A stretch of 24,112 nucleotides of DNA from JAYXXU01 sp049301135 (GTDB lineage Bacteria > Pseudomonadota > Gammaproteobacteria > Pseudomonadales > Moraxellaceae), in NCBI GenBank assembly GCA_049301135.1, contig JBAQKP010000138.1, positions 1 through 24,112 of the forward strand. The letters are read 5' to 3'. Within the stretch, counting starts at the first letter, position 1. Every line of letters starts with the position of its first letter. Positions 14,863 through 23,844 of the stretch are shown piece after piece. A program made the translations under genes and the position numbers. The notes beneath the pieces are model-generated. The model was not told the origin of the DNA, searched no databases, and worked only from the letters and a program-made list of their open reading frames with translations.

Positions 14863-17325
14863 ATGAGTTCTGATATGCAAGATGTTGATGCAACCGTCGC
14901 TGTGGCGGACGTCGCACAAACTTACGACTCCTCAAATATTAAAGTGTTGCGCGGCCTAGATGCGGTACGCAAGCGGCCGGGCATGTATATCGGCGATACC
15001 GACGACGGCACAGGTCTGCACCACATGGTGTTCGAAGTGGTCGACAATGCGATTGATGAAGCGTTGGCGGGGCACTGTGATGAGATTTTAGTCAAAATTC
15101 ATACTGACGGCTCAGTCAGCGTGCGCGATAACGGCCGTGGTATTCCGGTCGATATTCACCCTGAAGAGGGCGTATCAGCAGCTGAAGTCATCCTGACCAT
15201 CCTGCATGCGGGCGGCAAGTTTGACGACAACAGCTATAAAGTCTCTGGTGGTTTGCACGGTGTCGGCGTGTCGGTGGTCAATGCGCTATCCAGCAAGCTG
15301 ACCCTGAACATTCGGCGCGGTGGCTTCTTGTACGAGCAAAGCTATCAGCACGGTGTGCCAGACTATCCACTGCGCGAAGTCCGTCCGATTGAGGGCACGG
15401 GTACTGAGCTGCGCTTTTGGCCGAGCCATGACACGTTTACTCAGACTGAGTTTCATGCTGAGATCTTGGTGCGTCGCTTGCGTGAACTGTCGTTTTTGAA
15501 TGCAGGTGTACGCATCGTGGTACAGGACGAGCGCACAGCGGCAGAGCATGTATTTGACAGTGAAGGCGGTTTGGCAGAGTTTGTCAAATACATCAACGTC
15601 GGCAAACACCCACTGAACGATATTTTTCATTTTTCGGTGCAGGGTGACCAAGGCATTGGTGTCGAAGTCGCGCTGCAGTGGAATGACAGCTACCAAGAAA
15701 ACGTACACTGCTTTACTAATAATATTCCACAAAAAGACGGCGGCACACACCTTGCTGGGTTTCGTGCCGCGTTAACGCGAGGCTTAAATACTTACCTCGA
15801 AAAAGAAAACTTACTGAAAAAAGAAAAAGTCGCCATCACTGGCGATGATGCCCGCGAAGGCTTAACGGCCATCGTGTCAGTCAAAGTGCCTGATCCGAAG
15901 TTCTCCAGTCAGACCAAAGAAAAACTCGTCTCAAGCGAAGTTCGAACGGTAGTCGAGTCGGCGATGGGTCGCGAGTTTTCGACCTTCTTGCTGGAAAAAC
16001 CACAAGCCGCCAAAGCGATTGCCGGTAAGATCATCGATGCGGCGCGTGCACGCGATGCGGCGCGTAAAGCCCGTGAAATGACTCGTCGTAAGAGCGCGCT
16101 CGACATCGCCGGTCTACCTGGTAAGCTGGCCGATTGTCAGGAAAAAGATCCTGCCTTGTCGGAGTTGTATATCGTCGAGGGTGACTCAGCCGGTGGTAGC
16201 GCCAAGCAAGGCCGTAACCGTAAAATGCAGGCCATCTTGCCGCTGAAAGGTAAGATCCTCAACGTCGAGCGCGCGCGCTTTGACAAGATGATTTCGAGCC
16301 AAGAAGTCGGTACGCTGATCACTGCGCTGGGCTGTGGGATTGGCCGTGATGAGTACAACCCTGACAAGTTGCGCTACCATAAAATCATCATCATGACCGA
16401 TGCTGACGTGGACGGTTCACACATTCGCACTCTGCTGCTGACGTTCTTCTTCCGGCAGATGCCTGAATTGTTTGAGCGCGGCTATATCTACATCGCCCAG
16501 CCGCCACTGTACAAAATCAAGAAGGGCAAGCAAGAGCAGTATCTCAAGGATCAAGAGGCGTTGGAGCAGTATCTGCTGTCGAACGCACTGGATGACATTG
16601 CGTTGCACTTGAGTTCAGACGCGCCCGCCATTCAAGGTGCTGCACTCGAAACCTTGATCCAAGACTATCAAGCCAGCCAAAAGCTGATTGCACGCCTTGG
16701 TCAGCGTTATCCGGTCAGCCTACTGAATGCGCTGATCTATGTGCCGATCCTGCACAAGGACATGATGGCCGACCGCGTAAAAGTACAAGCGTGGGCAGAT
16801 CAGTTGCAGCAGGTGATTCACGCCAAGCAGCCGCTGTTACGCGCTGAGGTTGCCTTAGAGACGTTTGAGACCGACACTGGAGCGTATTACTGGCCGCGTC
16901 TGACCATCTATGTGCATCAGTTGCCGCAGCATTATTTGCTGGACAGTAGCTTTTTTTGGTCAGGCGAATACAGCCGCTTGATTAGTTCTAGCCGCAGTTG
17001 GAGTGGTCTGCTTGAAGAAGGCGCGTACTTGCAACGTGGTGAGAAGCAGACGGTGGTGAATAGCTTTGCGCAGATCTGGGATCTGATCATGCACGAGTCA
17101 CGTCGTGGCGTGACCATTCAGCGCTATAAAGGGCTGGGTGAAATGAACGCCGAGCAACTGTGGGATACCACGATGGATCCTGAAAACCGTCGGATGTTAC
17201 GCGTGACTGTGGAAGATGCGATCAGCGCCGACCATATGTTCTCGTGCTTGATGGGCGATGACGTAGAGCCACGTCGCGCCTTTATTGAGGAGAATGCGCT
17301 GAGTGTCACCAATCTGGATATTTAA
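14863..17325 (+). CDS. gyrB: DNA gyrase subunit B
   Basis: GyrB supplies the ATPase and TOPRIM parts of gyrase, which introduces negative supercoils. The 820-residue protein has the GHKL ATPase motifs EVVDNAIDEALAG (58-70), DNGRGIPVD and GGLHGVGVSVVNALS. The TOPRIM domain has EGDSAGGSAKQGRNRK (from E439) and DADVDGSHIRTLL (from D513), the metal ligands, and the LPLKGKILNVE segment of the quinolone pocket. The C-terminal QRYKGLGEMNAEQLW is intact. The insertion between TOPRIM and tail is that of gammaproteobacterial GyrB. GGGAGA precedes the ATG. It is separated from recF by 73 bases and has its own terminator. Confidence 0.98.
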   Translation: MSSDMQDVDATVAVADVAQTYDSSNIKVLRGLDAVRKRPGMYIGDTDDGTGLHHMVFEVVDNAIDEALAGHCDEILVKIHTDGSVSVRDNGRGIPVDIHPEEGVSAAEVILTILHAGGKFDDNSYKVSGGLHGVGVSVVNALSSKLTLNIRRGGFLYEQSYQHGVPDYPLREVRPIEGTGTELRFWPSHDTFTQTEFHAEILVRRLRELSFLNAGVRIVVQDERTAAEHVFDSEGGLAEFVKYINVGKHPLNDIFHFSVQGDQGIGVEVALQWNDSYQENVHCFTNNIPQKDGGTHLAGFRAALTRGLNTYLEKENLLKKEKVAITGDDAREGLTAIVSVKVPDPKFSSQTKEKLVSSEVRTVVESAMGREFSTFLLEKPQAAKAIAGKIIDAARARDAARKAREMTRRKSALDIAGLPGKLADCQEKDPALSELYIVEGDSAGGSAKQGRNRKMQAILPLKGKILNVERARFDKMISSQEVGTLITALGCGIGRDEYNPDKLRYHKIIIMTDADVDGSHIRTLLLTFFFRQMPELFERGYIYIAQPPLYKIKKGKQEQYLKDQEALEQYLLSNALDDIALHLSSDAPAIQGAALETLIQDYQASQKLIARLGQRYPVSLLNALIYVPILHKDMMADRVKVQAWADQLQQVIHAKQPLLRAEVALETFETDTGAYYWPRLTIYVHQLPQHYLLDSSFFWSGEYSRLISSSRSWSGLLEEGAYLQRGEKQTVVNSFAQIWDLIMHESRRGVTIQRYKGLGEMNAEQLWDTTMDPENRRMLRVTVEDAISADHMFSCLMGDDVEPRRAFIEENALSVTNLDI

Positions 17326-17348
17326 ATCTGGGTGTTAAAAGGCAAATC

Positions 17349-17382
17349 GCTCTGTGTTTCGTATGGAACACAGGGCTTTTTT
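17349..17382 (+). terminator. Rho-independent terminator after gyrB
   Basis: GCTCTGTGTT (17349-17358) pairs with AACACAGGGC (17367-17376, one G-U) around an 8-base loop, followed by six T. Confidence 0.92.
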
Positions 17383-17504
17383 ATGGTGGGTAGGACAGGT
17401 GATCGGCCAAAAGTATCGGATGTGAGTTGAGTGCTGGTGGGTAACGTTTATGATCACCTCGCCGCGACGAAAGATCTATGACTTCAAAACGCCTCATTTC
17501 GCGG

Positions 17505-17939
17505 CTAAGGTGCACCGCTTGGTTCGCCGCCCGTCTCGGACAGCAGTCGGACTCGCTCGATCTCGCATGTCTGCTGCACCAACTGGAGCATCGTATTTGC
17601 TGTCCTATACATGTATTCTATGTCTTCAATCTCGTCCATTGATTCGGGCACAAAGCGTTTTATACCAGTCACAAGTCCAATATGCCATTTCATTAGTCGA
17701 TCAAGCAATGTATATGCGTCTTTAACACCAGCGAAGTATGCATCTTCACGTAAATATACGTACCGACAGTCGCCTGACTTTGCGACAGCTGAAATCGGAC
17801 CTGCCATTGAACTTTACCAACCTTCAAGGTCTGTCCAATGATTGCGGGCACGGCTTGACTGCCACAGATGTGACGCAAACGGTGCAATAAATGCTTCGTC
17901 GAAGATGGTCTGCATTTGTTTTGAGTGCGTCACTGGCAT
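17505..17939 (-). pseudogene. Unrecognised ~144-residue protein gene with one in-frame TAA
   Basis: I do not recognise the family. The frame opens at an ATG at 17939 with AAGGT about five bases upstream and encodes MPVTHSKQMQTIFDEAFIAP then FASHLWQSSRARNHWTDLEG and a Trp. TAA at 17816-17814 (codon 42) follows, and the same frame continues for about 102 more codons (SSMAGPISAVAKSGDCRYVY, LREDAYFAGVKDAYTLLDRL, then an acidic helix with ESMDEIEDIEYMYR). Both halves look protein-like, with no frameshift between them. The part after the stop could start at the ATG at 17807, but that ATG lacks a good Shine-Dalgarno. So this is either a nonsense-mutated gene or a 100-residue gene with an accidental open leader; I favour the first. 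No signal peptide or membrane segment is seen. Confidence 0.6.
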
Positions 17940-18116
17940 TATCTACCTTGTCGGCAAACTAAGCTTATCTATCACCATGACAAATAAGCACCCAAAAACA
18001 TGATGCATCATTCGGTATTTCGCATAAAAAAAACCAAGAAACACATCGCCCATATCAAGTTTATACCACTTGAAAAACACCCAAGCAAAGATGTTTTCAC
18101 TTTCGCATAGCCTGCA

Positions 18117-18132
18117 TGTTTCACGTGAAACA
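18117..18132. other. parS: Perfect parS centromere site (ParB binding)
   Basis: TGTTTCACGTGAAACA is the exact 16-bp palindrome bound by chromosomal ParB in most bacteria. It lies in a non-coding region about 7.3 kb from oriC, where parS sites normally cluster. parA and parB are not in this window. The site directly abuts the ABC-F terminator. Confidence 0.95.
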
Positions 18133-18165
18133 AAAAAGCCCCGACGATCATGTCAGGGCTTTTTT
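18132..18165. terminator. Bidirectional terminator downstream of the ABC-F gene
   Basis: AAAAAAGCCC (18132-18141) pairs with GGGCTTTTTT (18156-18165), extended by GAC/GTC inside one mismatch. A-run and T-run flank the stem, so it can act in either direction; on the minus strand it lies 18 bases beyond the ABC-F stop. Confidence 0.9.
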
Positions 18166-18182
18166 ACAGATCACACTGGCGA

Positions 18183-20171
18183 TTACTCGGCTTCAGCCGC
18201 CTCAAGCTGCATCATCAACTCCAACAACTGCTCATCACGCTGATTGCAATCATTGCGCAACTGCTGTTGCTCATTCATCAGTTTGAGCAAGTCTGCCTTG
18301 CGTGCTGCATCATACAGACCGCTGTCTGTCAGTTCGGTTTCAATCGCAGCAAGACGTTGCTGGGCTTTTTGGTTGGCTGCTTCGAGCTTCTCGATCTGCT
18401 GACGTAGCGGGCGAGTCTGCTCACGCTTGGCCGCTGCCAGCTTACGCGCTTGCTCTTTGTCCACGACTGATTTTGGCTCCGGCGCTGTTTCGACCACCGC
18501 AGCGACAACTGGCTTTGGCGCTGGAGTAGCAGGTGTGGCTGCCGTTTTTTGCTGCTTGGCATCCAGCTTGGCCTGCCGAGCTTTCTGATCGATCTCTTGT
18601 CGTGCCTGACGCAGCCAGTCGGCATAGTCACTCAGATCACCCGCAAACGGCTGACAGCTACCATCATGCACCACAAACAGCTCATCACAGACCGCCGCAA
18701 TCAATTGCCGCTCGTGTGATACCAGTACCACCGCACCCTCAAAATCCTGTAGCGCCATGCTCAAGGCCAGCCGCATATCCAGATCCAAGTGGTTGGTCGG
18801 TTCATCCAAAATCAGCACATTGGGTTTTTTCCAGACGATCAAGGCCAGTGCCAACCGCGCCCGCTCACCGCCAGAGAAGCCCGCGCATGGCTCATCCATG
18901 CGCTGACCACTAAAACCAAAGCTGCCCAAAAACGCACGCAGATCGACATCACTGACCTGCCGACCCGCCAAGCGAGAAATCGCCAGCATCGGCGAAGCAT
19001 CACCGTCGAGCTCGTCCATTTGGTGCTGGGCAAAGTAACCGAGGTTTAAATGCTCACTGGCTTCACGCGTGCCGTTTAAGGTGGCGAGTACACCTGTGAG
19101 GGTTTTGATCAGGGTCGACTTGCCCGCGCCATTCATGCCGAGTAACCCAATCCGGCTATCTGGGGTTAGTTGCAACACGATATTTTTGACAATCGCCTTG
19201 TCGCCATAGCCTGCATCCACTTCGTCCAAGCGGAGTAAGGGCGTGCTCATGCGTGTCGGCTCGCGGAAGCTAAAAGTAAACGGCGTATCGATATGCGCAG
19301 CCGACAAGTCCTGCATGCGCTCAAGTTGTTTAATCCGGCTTTGTGCTTGGCGGGCTTTGGTCGCTTGTGCTTTAAAGCGGTCGATGTATTTTTGTAGGTG
19401 GGCGCGGGTGGCTTGCTGCTTTTCAAATGCCTGCTGTTGTTGTGCCAGTCGTTCGGCGCGGGTCTGCTCGAAGGTCGAATAGTTGCCGGTGTACAGGGTC
19501 AGCTTTTGGTTTTCGACATGCAGGATGTGATCGGTAATCGCATCCAAAAAATCCCGATCATGCGAAATCAATACCAGCGTACCGGCGTACTGTTTCAGCC
19601 AATCTTCCAGCCACAAGATGGCATCCAAGTCCAAGTGGTTGGTAGGCTCATCGAGCAGCAACAGATCAGAGCGGCTCATCAGGGTGCGGGCAAGGTTTAA
19701 GCGCATGCGCCAACCGCCCGAAAAACTCGACACCGGCAAGCTCAGCTGTGCATCACTAAAGCCCAACCCCGCCATCATCTGCGCAGCGCGGGCAGGGGCG
19801 GTGTAGCCATCAATCTCGCCAAACCGTCCGTGCAGATCGGTTAGGCGCTCAATCGGCATATCCGGATCATCCAGCTCTAAAGCCTGATTAATCTCCCACC
19901 ACTCTTCGTCACCGGACAGCACAAAGTCCACCGCAGCGGTTTCTTGGGTTTCGACTTCCTGCGCCATGTGCGCAACCGTCCACACGCTTGGCCGTGATAG
20001 CTTGCCGGCATCGCCAGTAATTTCACCGAGAAACGCTGCAAACAGCGTGGATTTGCCTGCGCCATTCTCCCCCGTTAGGCCGATCTTCCAGCCGGGATGC
20101 AACTGCATCGTGGCTTGGTCGAACAGCAAACGACCACCAAGCCGAATCGCAAAATCTTGCAGTTGGATCAC
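18183..20171 (-). CDS. yheS: ABC-F family ATPase, YheS type
   Basis: A 662-residue soluble protein with two ABC ATPase domains and no membrane segment, as in ABC-F ribosome-associated factors. Domain 1 has Walker A GENGAGKST (34-42), signature FSGGWRMRL and LLLDEPTNHLDLDA. A charged, Gln-rich linker (LAQQQQAFEKQQ, then IDRFKAQATKARQAQSRIKQ) follows. Domain 2 has GMNGAGKST, FSGGERARL and LILDEPTNHLDLDM. The C-terminal 120 residues are Ala/Pro/Lys-rich and then coiled coil (EKLEAANQKAQQRLAAIETE). Order and motifs match YheS better than Uup or EttA. The start is GTG at 20171, supported by GAGGT eight bases upstream. It probably acts at stalled or poorly translating ribosomes; that is family knowledge. 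Confidence 0.93.
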   Translation of the reverse strand: MIQLQDFAIRLGGRLLFDQATMQLHPGWKIGLTGENGAGKSTLFAAFLGEITGDAGKLSRPSVWTVAHMAQEVETQETAAVDFVLSGDEEWWEINQALELDDPDMPIERLTDLHGRFGEIDGYTAPARAAQMMAGLGFSDAQLSLPVSSFSGGWRMRLNLARTLMSRSDLLLLDEPTNHLDLDAILWLEDWLKQYAGTLVLISHDRDFLDAITDHILHVENQKLTLYTGNYSTFEQTRAERLAQQQQAFEKQQATRAHLQKYIDRFKAQATKARQAQSRIKQLERMQDLSAAHIDTPFTFSFREPTRMSTPLLRLDEVDAGYGDKAIVKNIVLQLTPDSRIGLLGMNGAGKSTLIKTLTGVLATLNGTREASEHLNLGYFAQHQMDELDGDASPMLAISRLAGRQVSDVDLRAFLGSFGFSGQRMDEPCAGFSGGERARLALALIVWKKPNVLILDEPTNHLDLDMRLALSMALQDFEGAVVLVSHERQLIAAVCDELFVVHDGSCQPFAGDLSDYADWLRQARQEIDQKARQAKLDAKQQKTAATPATPAPKPVVAAVVETAPEPKSVVDKEQARKLAAAKREQTRPLRQQIEKLEAANQKAQQRLAAIETELTDSGLYDAARKADLLKLMNEQQQLRNDCNQRDEQLLELMMQLEAAEAE

Positions 20172-20273
20172 AGCAATACCTCAAATCAATAGTCAAAAAA
20201 TACGCGCAATTGTAAGCAGTTTGGTGATATGAAACCAGTGAAGTTACTGGTACAACGGACTGTCGGCTGGGTC

Positions 20274-20301
20274 TTGGTATTCGGTTATTGTGGTTTAGCA
20301 T
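20274..20301 (+). promoter_or_regulatory. Weak candidate promoter for paralogue 1
   Basis: TTGGTA (20274-20279), 16 bases and TAGCAT (20296-20301) match consensus at four of six positions each, about 40 bases before the ATG at 20342. Confidence 0.3.
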
Positions 20302-20341
20302 CCAAAAAGCGAATCATGGTTTTTTTAAAGGATGAATAAAA

Positions 20342-21340
20342 ATGTTGAAACTGCTGAAAACAGCCAGTGTCATCGGTGTGATATCGATGGCCAGTTCGTG
20401 GACACATGCCAAACAGGTCATGTGTGTGTTCGATTTACTCGGTACATCGGGTGATGTCTATGCTGAGATGCGGGACTATGCGCTAGCTGCGCGGAACTGG
20501 GGTGCGGACATCACTCTAAAGTCCTACAGCGATGAGCGTGTGGCTGCCGAGGATTTTAAAGCTGGACAGTGTGACGGTGTCGCCGTGACCGGCATGCGAG
20601 GTCGTCAATTTAACAGTTTTACCGGATCAGTGGACTCGATTGGCTCACTGCCATCGTATAGCCTTGCCCGCTCAGTCATGCAGTTGATTGCGCGGCCACA
20701 GCTTGCACCAGACATGGTACAGGGCAACTATGAAGTCGTGGGCGTCACGCCGATGGGCGCAGCCTATTTGTTTGTAAACGACCGAGAGCTGAATAGTCTG
20801 ACCAAAGCATCCGGCAAGAAAGTCGCTGTATTGTCGTATGACAAAGCACAAGCGCTGCTGGTTCAACGTGCCGGTGCACAGCCGGTGATGGCCGATATCA
20901 CAACTTTTGGTGGGCTGTTTAATAATGGGCAAGTCGATGTGATTGGAGCTCCCGCCGTGGCATTTAAACCATTAGAGTTGTACAAAGGACTGGGCAGCAA
21001 AGGGGCGATTGTGAAGTTTCCAGTCTTGCAAGTGACTGGCAATTTGATTATTCACAAAAATAAATTCCCAGCGGGCTTTGGCCAAAAAAGCCGCGAGTGG
21101 GTGGCGAGTCGGATTCCTCGTGCGATTGCGACCATCGAACGCCTCGAAAAAGAAATCCCTGATCGCTATTGGATGGAAATTTCCGCCAATGATCAAGTCG
21201 GCTATATCAAGCTGATGCGCGAAGCACGGATTCAACTGACCAAAGAAGGCATTTATCATCCGAAAATGATGTCACTCATGAAAAAAGTACGCTGCGTACA
21301 GTTACCCTCTAGCTTTGAGTGTGAGCTCAAAGATGAATAA
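20342..21340 (+). CDS. Secreted putative solute-binding protein, tandem paralogue 1
   Basis: A 332-residue exported protein, the only complete undamaged copy of the four-gene array. A signal peptide (MLKLLKTASVIGVIS, cleavage after THA near residue 23) is followed by CVFDLLGTSGD (28-38), DERVAAEDFKAGQCDGV, RGRQFNSFTGS, a central FGGLFNNGQVDVIGAP and FGQKSREWV, ending RCVQLPSSFECELKDE. Four Cys conserved between copies (CVFD, QCD, RCVQ, FEC) suggest two disulfides. The fold looks like a periplasmic binding protein of the TRAP/DctP sort, and such proteins are annotated 'putative solute-binding protein' in Moraxellaceae (I recall DUF6091 but could not check). No permease gene is visible. AAAGGA precedes the ATG. 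Confidence 0.85.
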   Translation: MLKLLKTASVIGVISMASSWTHAKQVMCVFDLLGTSGDVYAEMRDYALAARNWGADITLKSYSDERVAAEDFKAGQCDGVAVTGMRGRQFNSFTGSVDSIGSLPSYSLARSVMQLIARPQLAPDMVQGNYEVVGVTPMGAAYLFVNDRELNSLTKASGKKVAVLSYDKAQALLVQRAGAQPVMADITTFGGLFNNGQVDVIGAPAVAFKPLELYKGLGSKGAIVKFPVLQVTGNLIIHKNKFPAGFGQKSREWVASRIPRAIATIERLEKEIPDRYWMEISANDQVGYIKLMREARIQLTKEGIYHPKMMSLMKKVRCVQLPSSFECELKDE

Positions 21341-21349
21341 GACGAAGAC

Positions 21350-21378
21350 TTGAATTGGGCAGTAGATTAAACAATAAT
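21350..21378 (+). promoter_or_regulatory. Candidate promoter for paralogue 2
   Basis: TTGAAT (21350-21355), a 17-base spacer and AATAAT (21373-21378) lie just after the stop of paralogue 1, which would let paralogue 2 be transcribed on its own. Confidence 0.35.
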
Positions 21379-21488
21379 CATCCTTGTGGTATCAATCTCT
21401 GATGGTAGGTCAGAAGGTGCCTTGAGCGCTGTTACAACAGGGCATGCAGTCGTGCATCGCCCAGATTACCCCCATAAGGATGATGTGA

Positions 21489-22490
21489 ATGTCAATAACT
21501 CGACTCGCAGTGATTGCGGCGGTTGTTAGCGCCAGTTTGACGGTGACGGTACAAGCAGCCAATCAGCAGATTTGTGTGTTTGATCCACTGAGCTCATCTG
21601 GTGAAGGCTATGCGGTGATGCGTGATTATGCGCTAGCCTCAAAAAACTGGGGGGCGAATGTCACCCTAAAATCCTACACCGACGAGCGTGTGGCGACTGA
21701 GGACTTTAAGGCGAATCAGTGCGACGGTTTATATGTGACAGGGATGCGTGGTCGCGCTTTTAATAGTTTTACCGGCTCGATTGACGCATTGGGTGCTGTG
21801 CCGTCGAATACCGCAGCACGCGCTGTCTTGCAGCTCATGGCACGGCCACAGCTTGCTGCCGATATGGTCGAAAATGGCTACGAGGTCGCAGGGATTTTGT
21901 AATTAGGTACTGCTTATTTGTTTGTACGCGACAGCAATATTGATACCTTGGCGGAAGCCGCAGGTAAAAAAATCGCCGTCATTTCACACGATCATGCCCA
22001 ACTCAAGATGGCACAGCGCGTCGGCACGCAGCCAGTCATGGCCGATGTGAATACCTTTGCAGGGATGTTTAACAATGGGCAGGTCGATATCGTTGGTGCG
22101 CCAGCGATGGTTTTTCGCCCATTTGAATTGCAAAAAGGTCTAGGCACAAAAGGTGCAATTATTCGTTTCCCGATTTTGCATGTGTTCATGAACCTGATTA
22201 TTCGTCAACATAAATTCCCCACAGGCTACGGTCAAAAAAGCCGTGAGTGGATCGCAACACAGATTCCACGCACGATGGATTTTGTGGATCGGATGGAAAA
22301 AGACATCCCAGCACGTTACTGGAAAGATGTTCCGCCAAATGATCATGTGGGTTATGTAAAGCTGATTCGAGAGACACGGATTGGTCTCACCAAAGATGGT
22401 TATTACAATCCAAAAATGATGAAGCTACTGAAACGGCTGCGTTGTGTCCAAAACCCGAATAGTTTTGAGTGCAGCCTCAATGACGAATAG
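21489..22490 (+). pseudogene. Putative solute-binding protein, tandem paralogue 2, with one in-frame TAA
   Basis: The full frame of 333 sense-equivalent codons aligns end to end with paralogue 1: signal peptide (MSITRLAVIAAVVSAS to VQAA), CVFDPLSSSGEGY, DERVATEDFKANQCD, RGRAFNSFTGS, FAGMFNNGQVDIVGAP, YGQKSREWIA and RCVQNPNSFECSLNDE. Codon 138 (21900-21902) is TAA, at the position of Pro in copy 1 and Ser in copy 3 (GIL-stop-LGTAYLFV). No indel or second stop is present, and both halves keep the family residues. AAGGA at 21476-21480 is well placed for the ATG. A truncated product would be about 137 residues before signal cleavage. The lesion looks recent, or is read through. Confidence 0.85.
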
Positions 22491-22678
22491 TGATTTAAGT
22501 GTAGAAATGGGCTTGTTCGATCTTTGTGTTTAGTCTGCTTGCTTATATTGCCGTTATGGCCAATGTAATTAACGGCTTGTTCAGTTGTAATGCCAAGCAA
22601 CGCGCAAGACCCTTCTGTGAATAGACTCACGGGATCGCCCACAGCACATACCAGTTAGTGACAATGAGGAAGATGAAG

Positions 22679-23689
22679 ATGACTAAAGGACTAGTCGGAC
22701 ACGGTGCAGCGCTGCTTTTAGCAGTTGCTACGATGTCTGCAATGGGCAATGTCCATGCCAAATAAACCATGTGTGTGTTTGATCTACTGGGTACTTCGGG
22801 TGAGATGTTTGCGCTGATGCGTGACTATGCATTAGCAGCGCGCAACTGGGGTGTAGACCTGCAATTGCGTGCGTATACCAATGAGCGTGTAGCCGCAGAA
22901 GATTTTAAAGCAGGTCAGTGTGATGCCGTGTTTTTAACAGGGATTCGTGGTCGTCAATTTAACAATTTTACGGGGTCGATTGACGCGTTTGGTGCTGTGC
23001 CATCGAACGCTAATGCTCGCAGCGTTTTAAAACTGATGGCAAGCCCACAACTGGCCAAAGATATGGTGCAGGATAACTACGAAATTGCAGGGGTACTGTC
23101 GTTCGGGTCAGCATATACCATGCTCAGAGATCGAACATTCGACACCCTGACCAAAATGGCAGGTAAAAAAATCGCCGTGCTTGAGCATGACCAAAGTCAA
23201 GTGTTGATGGCTCAACGATACGGCTTTCAGCCTGTTTTGGCCGAAGTACACACGTTTGGCGGGATGTTTAACAATGGTCAGGTCGATATCATTGGGGCGC
23301 CAGCGATGGCTTTTAGAGCAATGGAGTTGTATCGCGGTATAGGCCAAAAAGGGGGTGTCGGGCGTTTTCCGCTGTTGCATGTCTCCACCAATATTGTGAT
23401 TAACCACAGTAAATTTCCGGAGGGTTACGGTCAAAAAAGCCGTACTTGGGTTGCGACACAAGTGCCCAGAGTGATGGATTGGGTCGAGCGTATGGAAAAA
23501 GACATTCCCGAAAAAAGCTGGATCAATGTGTCTGCTAATGACCATGTCGGCTACGCACGGCTGATGCGGGAATCTCGTATTGATTTGACCAAGCGAGGCT
23601 TTTATCATCCCAAAATGATGAAGTTACTTAAACGAGTGCGTTGTGTACAAAACCCAAATAGCTTCGAGTGTAGCTTGAAAGAAGAGTAA
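22679..23689 (+). pseudogene. Putative solute-binding protein, tandem paralogue 3, with TAA at the signal-peptide junction
   Basis: The frame opens at an ATG at 22679 (GAGGA at 22666-22670) with a good signal peptide (MTKGLVGHGAALLLAV to NVHAK). Codon 29 (22763-22765) is TAA, then the frame continues with TMCVFDLLGTSGEMF to the end. In paralogue 1 the same place reads HAKQVMCVFDLLGTSG, so the stop replaces Gln; a CAA to TAA change explains it. The remaining 306 codons from the ATG at 22769 are intact (RGRQFNNFTGS, FGGMFNNGQVDIIGAP, YGQKSRTWVA, RCVQNPNSFECSLKEE). Starting at 22769 would yield a protein without signal peptide, and I see no Shine-Dalgarno for it. Confidence 0.85.
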
Positions 23690-23844
23690 CTCACGGATGG
23701 GTGCAGTCAAACGGGCAGTATGCTGCTGCCTTGTTTGCTGCATGCTGTGATGACCTTATTGCATAATTCTGCACAAATGTGTTTTTTTGCATCAAAAATC
23801 CACAAAATTAACCAGACTACCGCGCGAGGATTTGACAAAACATT

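Larger units (their letters stand above)
17940..18182. other. Gene-free region holding parS and a terminator
   Basis: Between the small minus-strand gene and the ABC-F gene I see no coding sequence. It contains the 10-bp palindrome TGATGCATCA (18001-18010), the inverted repeat TCAAGT/ACTTGA (18055-18060 and 18068-18073), the perfect parS palindrome, and the terminator at 18132-18165. The small gene's promoter should lie within about 17945-18000 on the minus strand; no pair is convincing. Confidence 0.6.

Noticed and set aside
15286..15750. Minus-strand 154-codon open frame within gyrB
   Set aside because: It is a shadow of gyrB, with no Shine-Dalgarno and an unnatural composition.
17450..17841. 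Plus-strand open frames after gyrB
   Set aside because: They lie antisense to the better-supported minus-strand gene, lack Shine-Dalgarno sequences and have Arg/Ser-rich shadow composition.
17505..23689. Genetic-code change with UAA as a sense codon
   Set aside because: Many certain genes here end in TAA with no sensible continuation (gyrB, dnaN, rpmH, yidD, purK), so UAA is a working stop; at most, site-specific readthrough is possible.
23832..23837. TTGACA as the -35 of paralogue 4
   Set aside because: Nothing resembling TATAAT lies 16-18 bases downstream; the TTGGCT/TAGAAT pair fits better.
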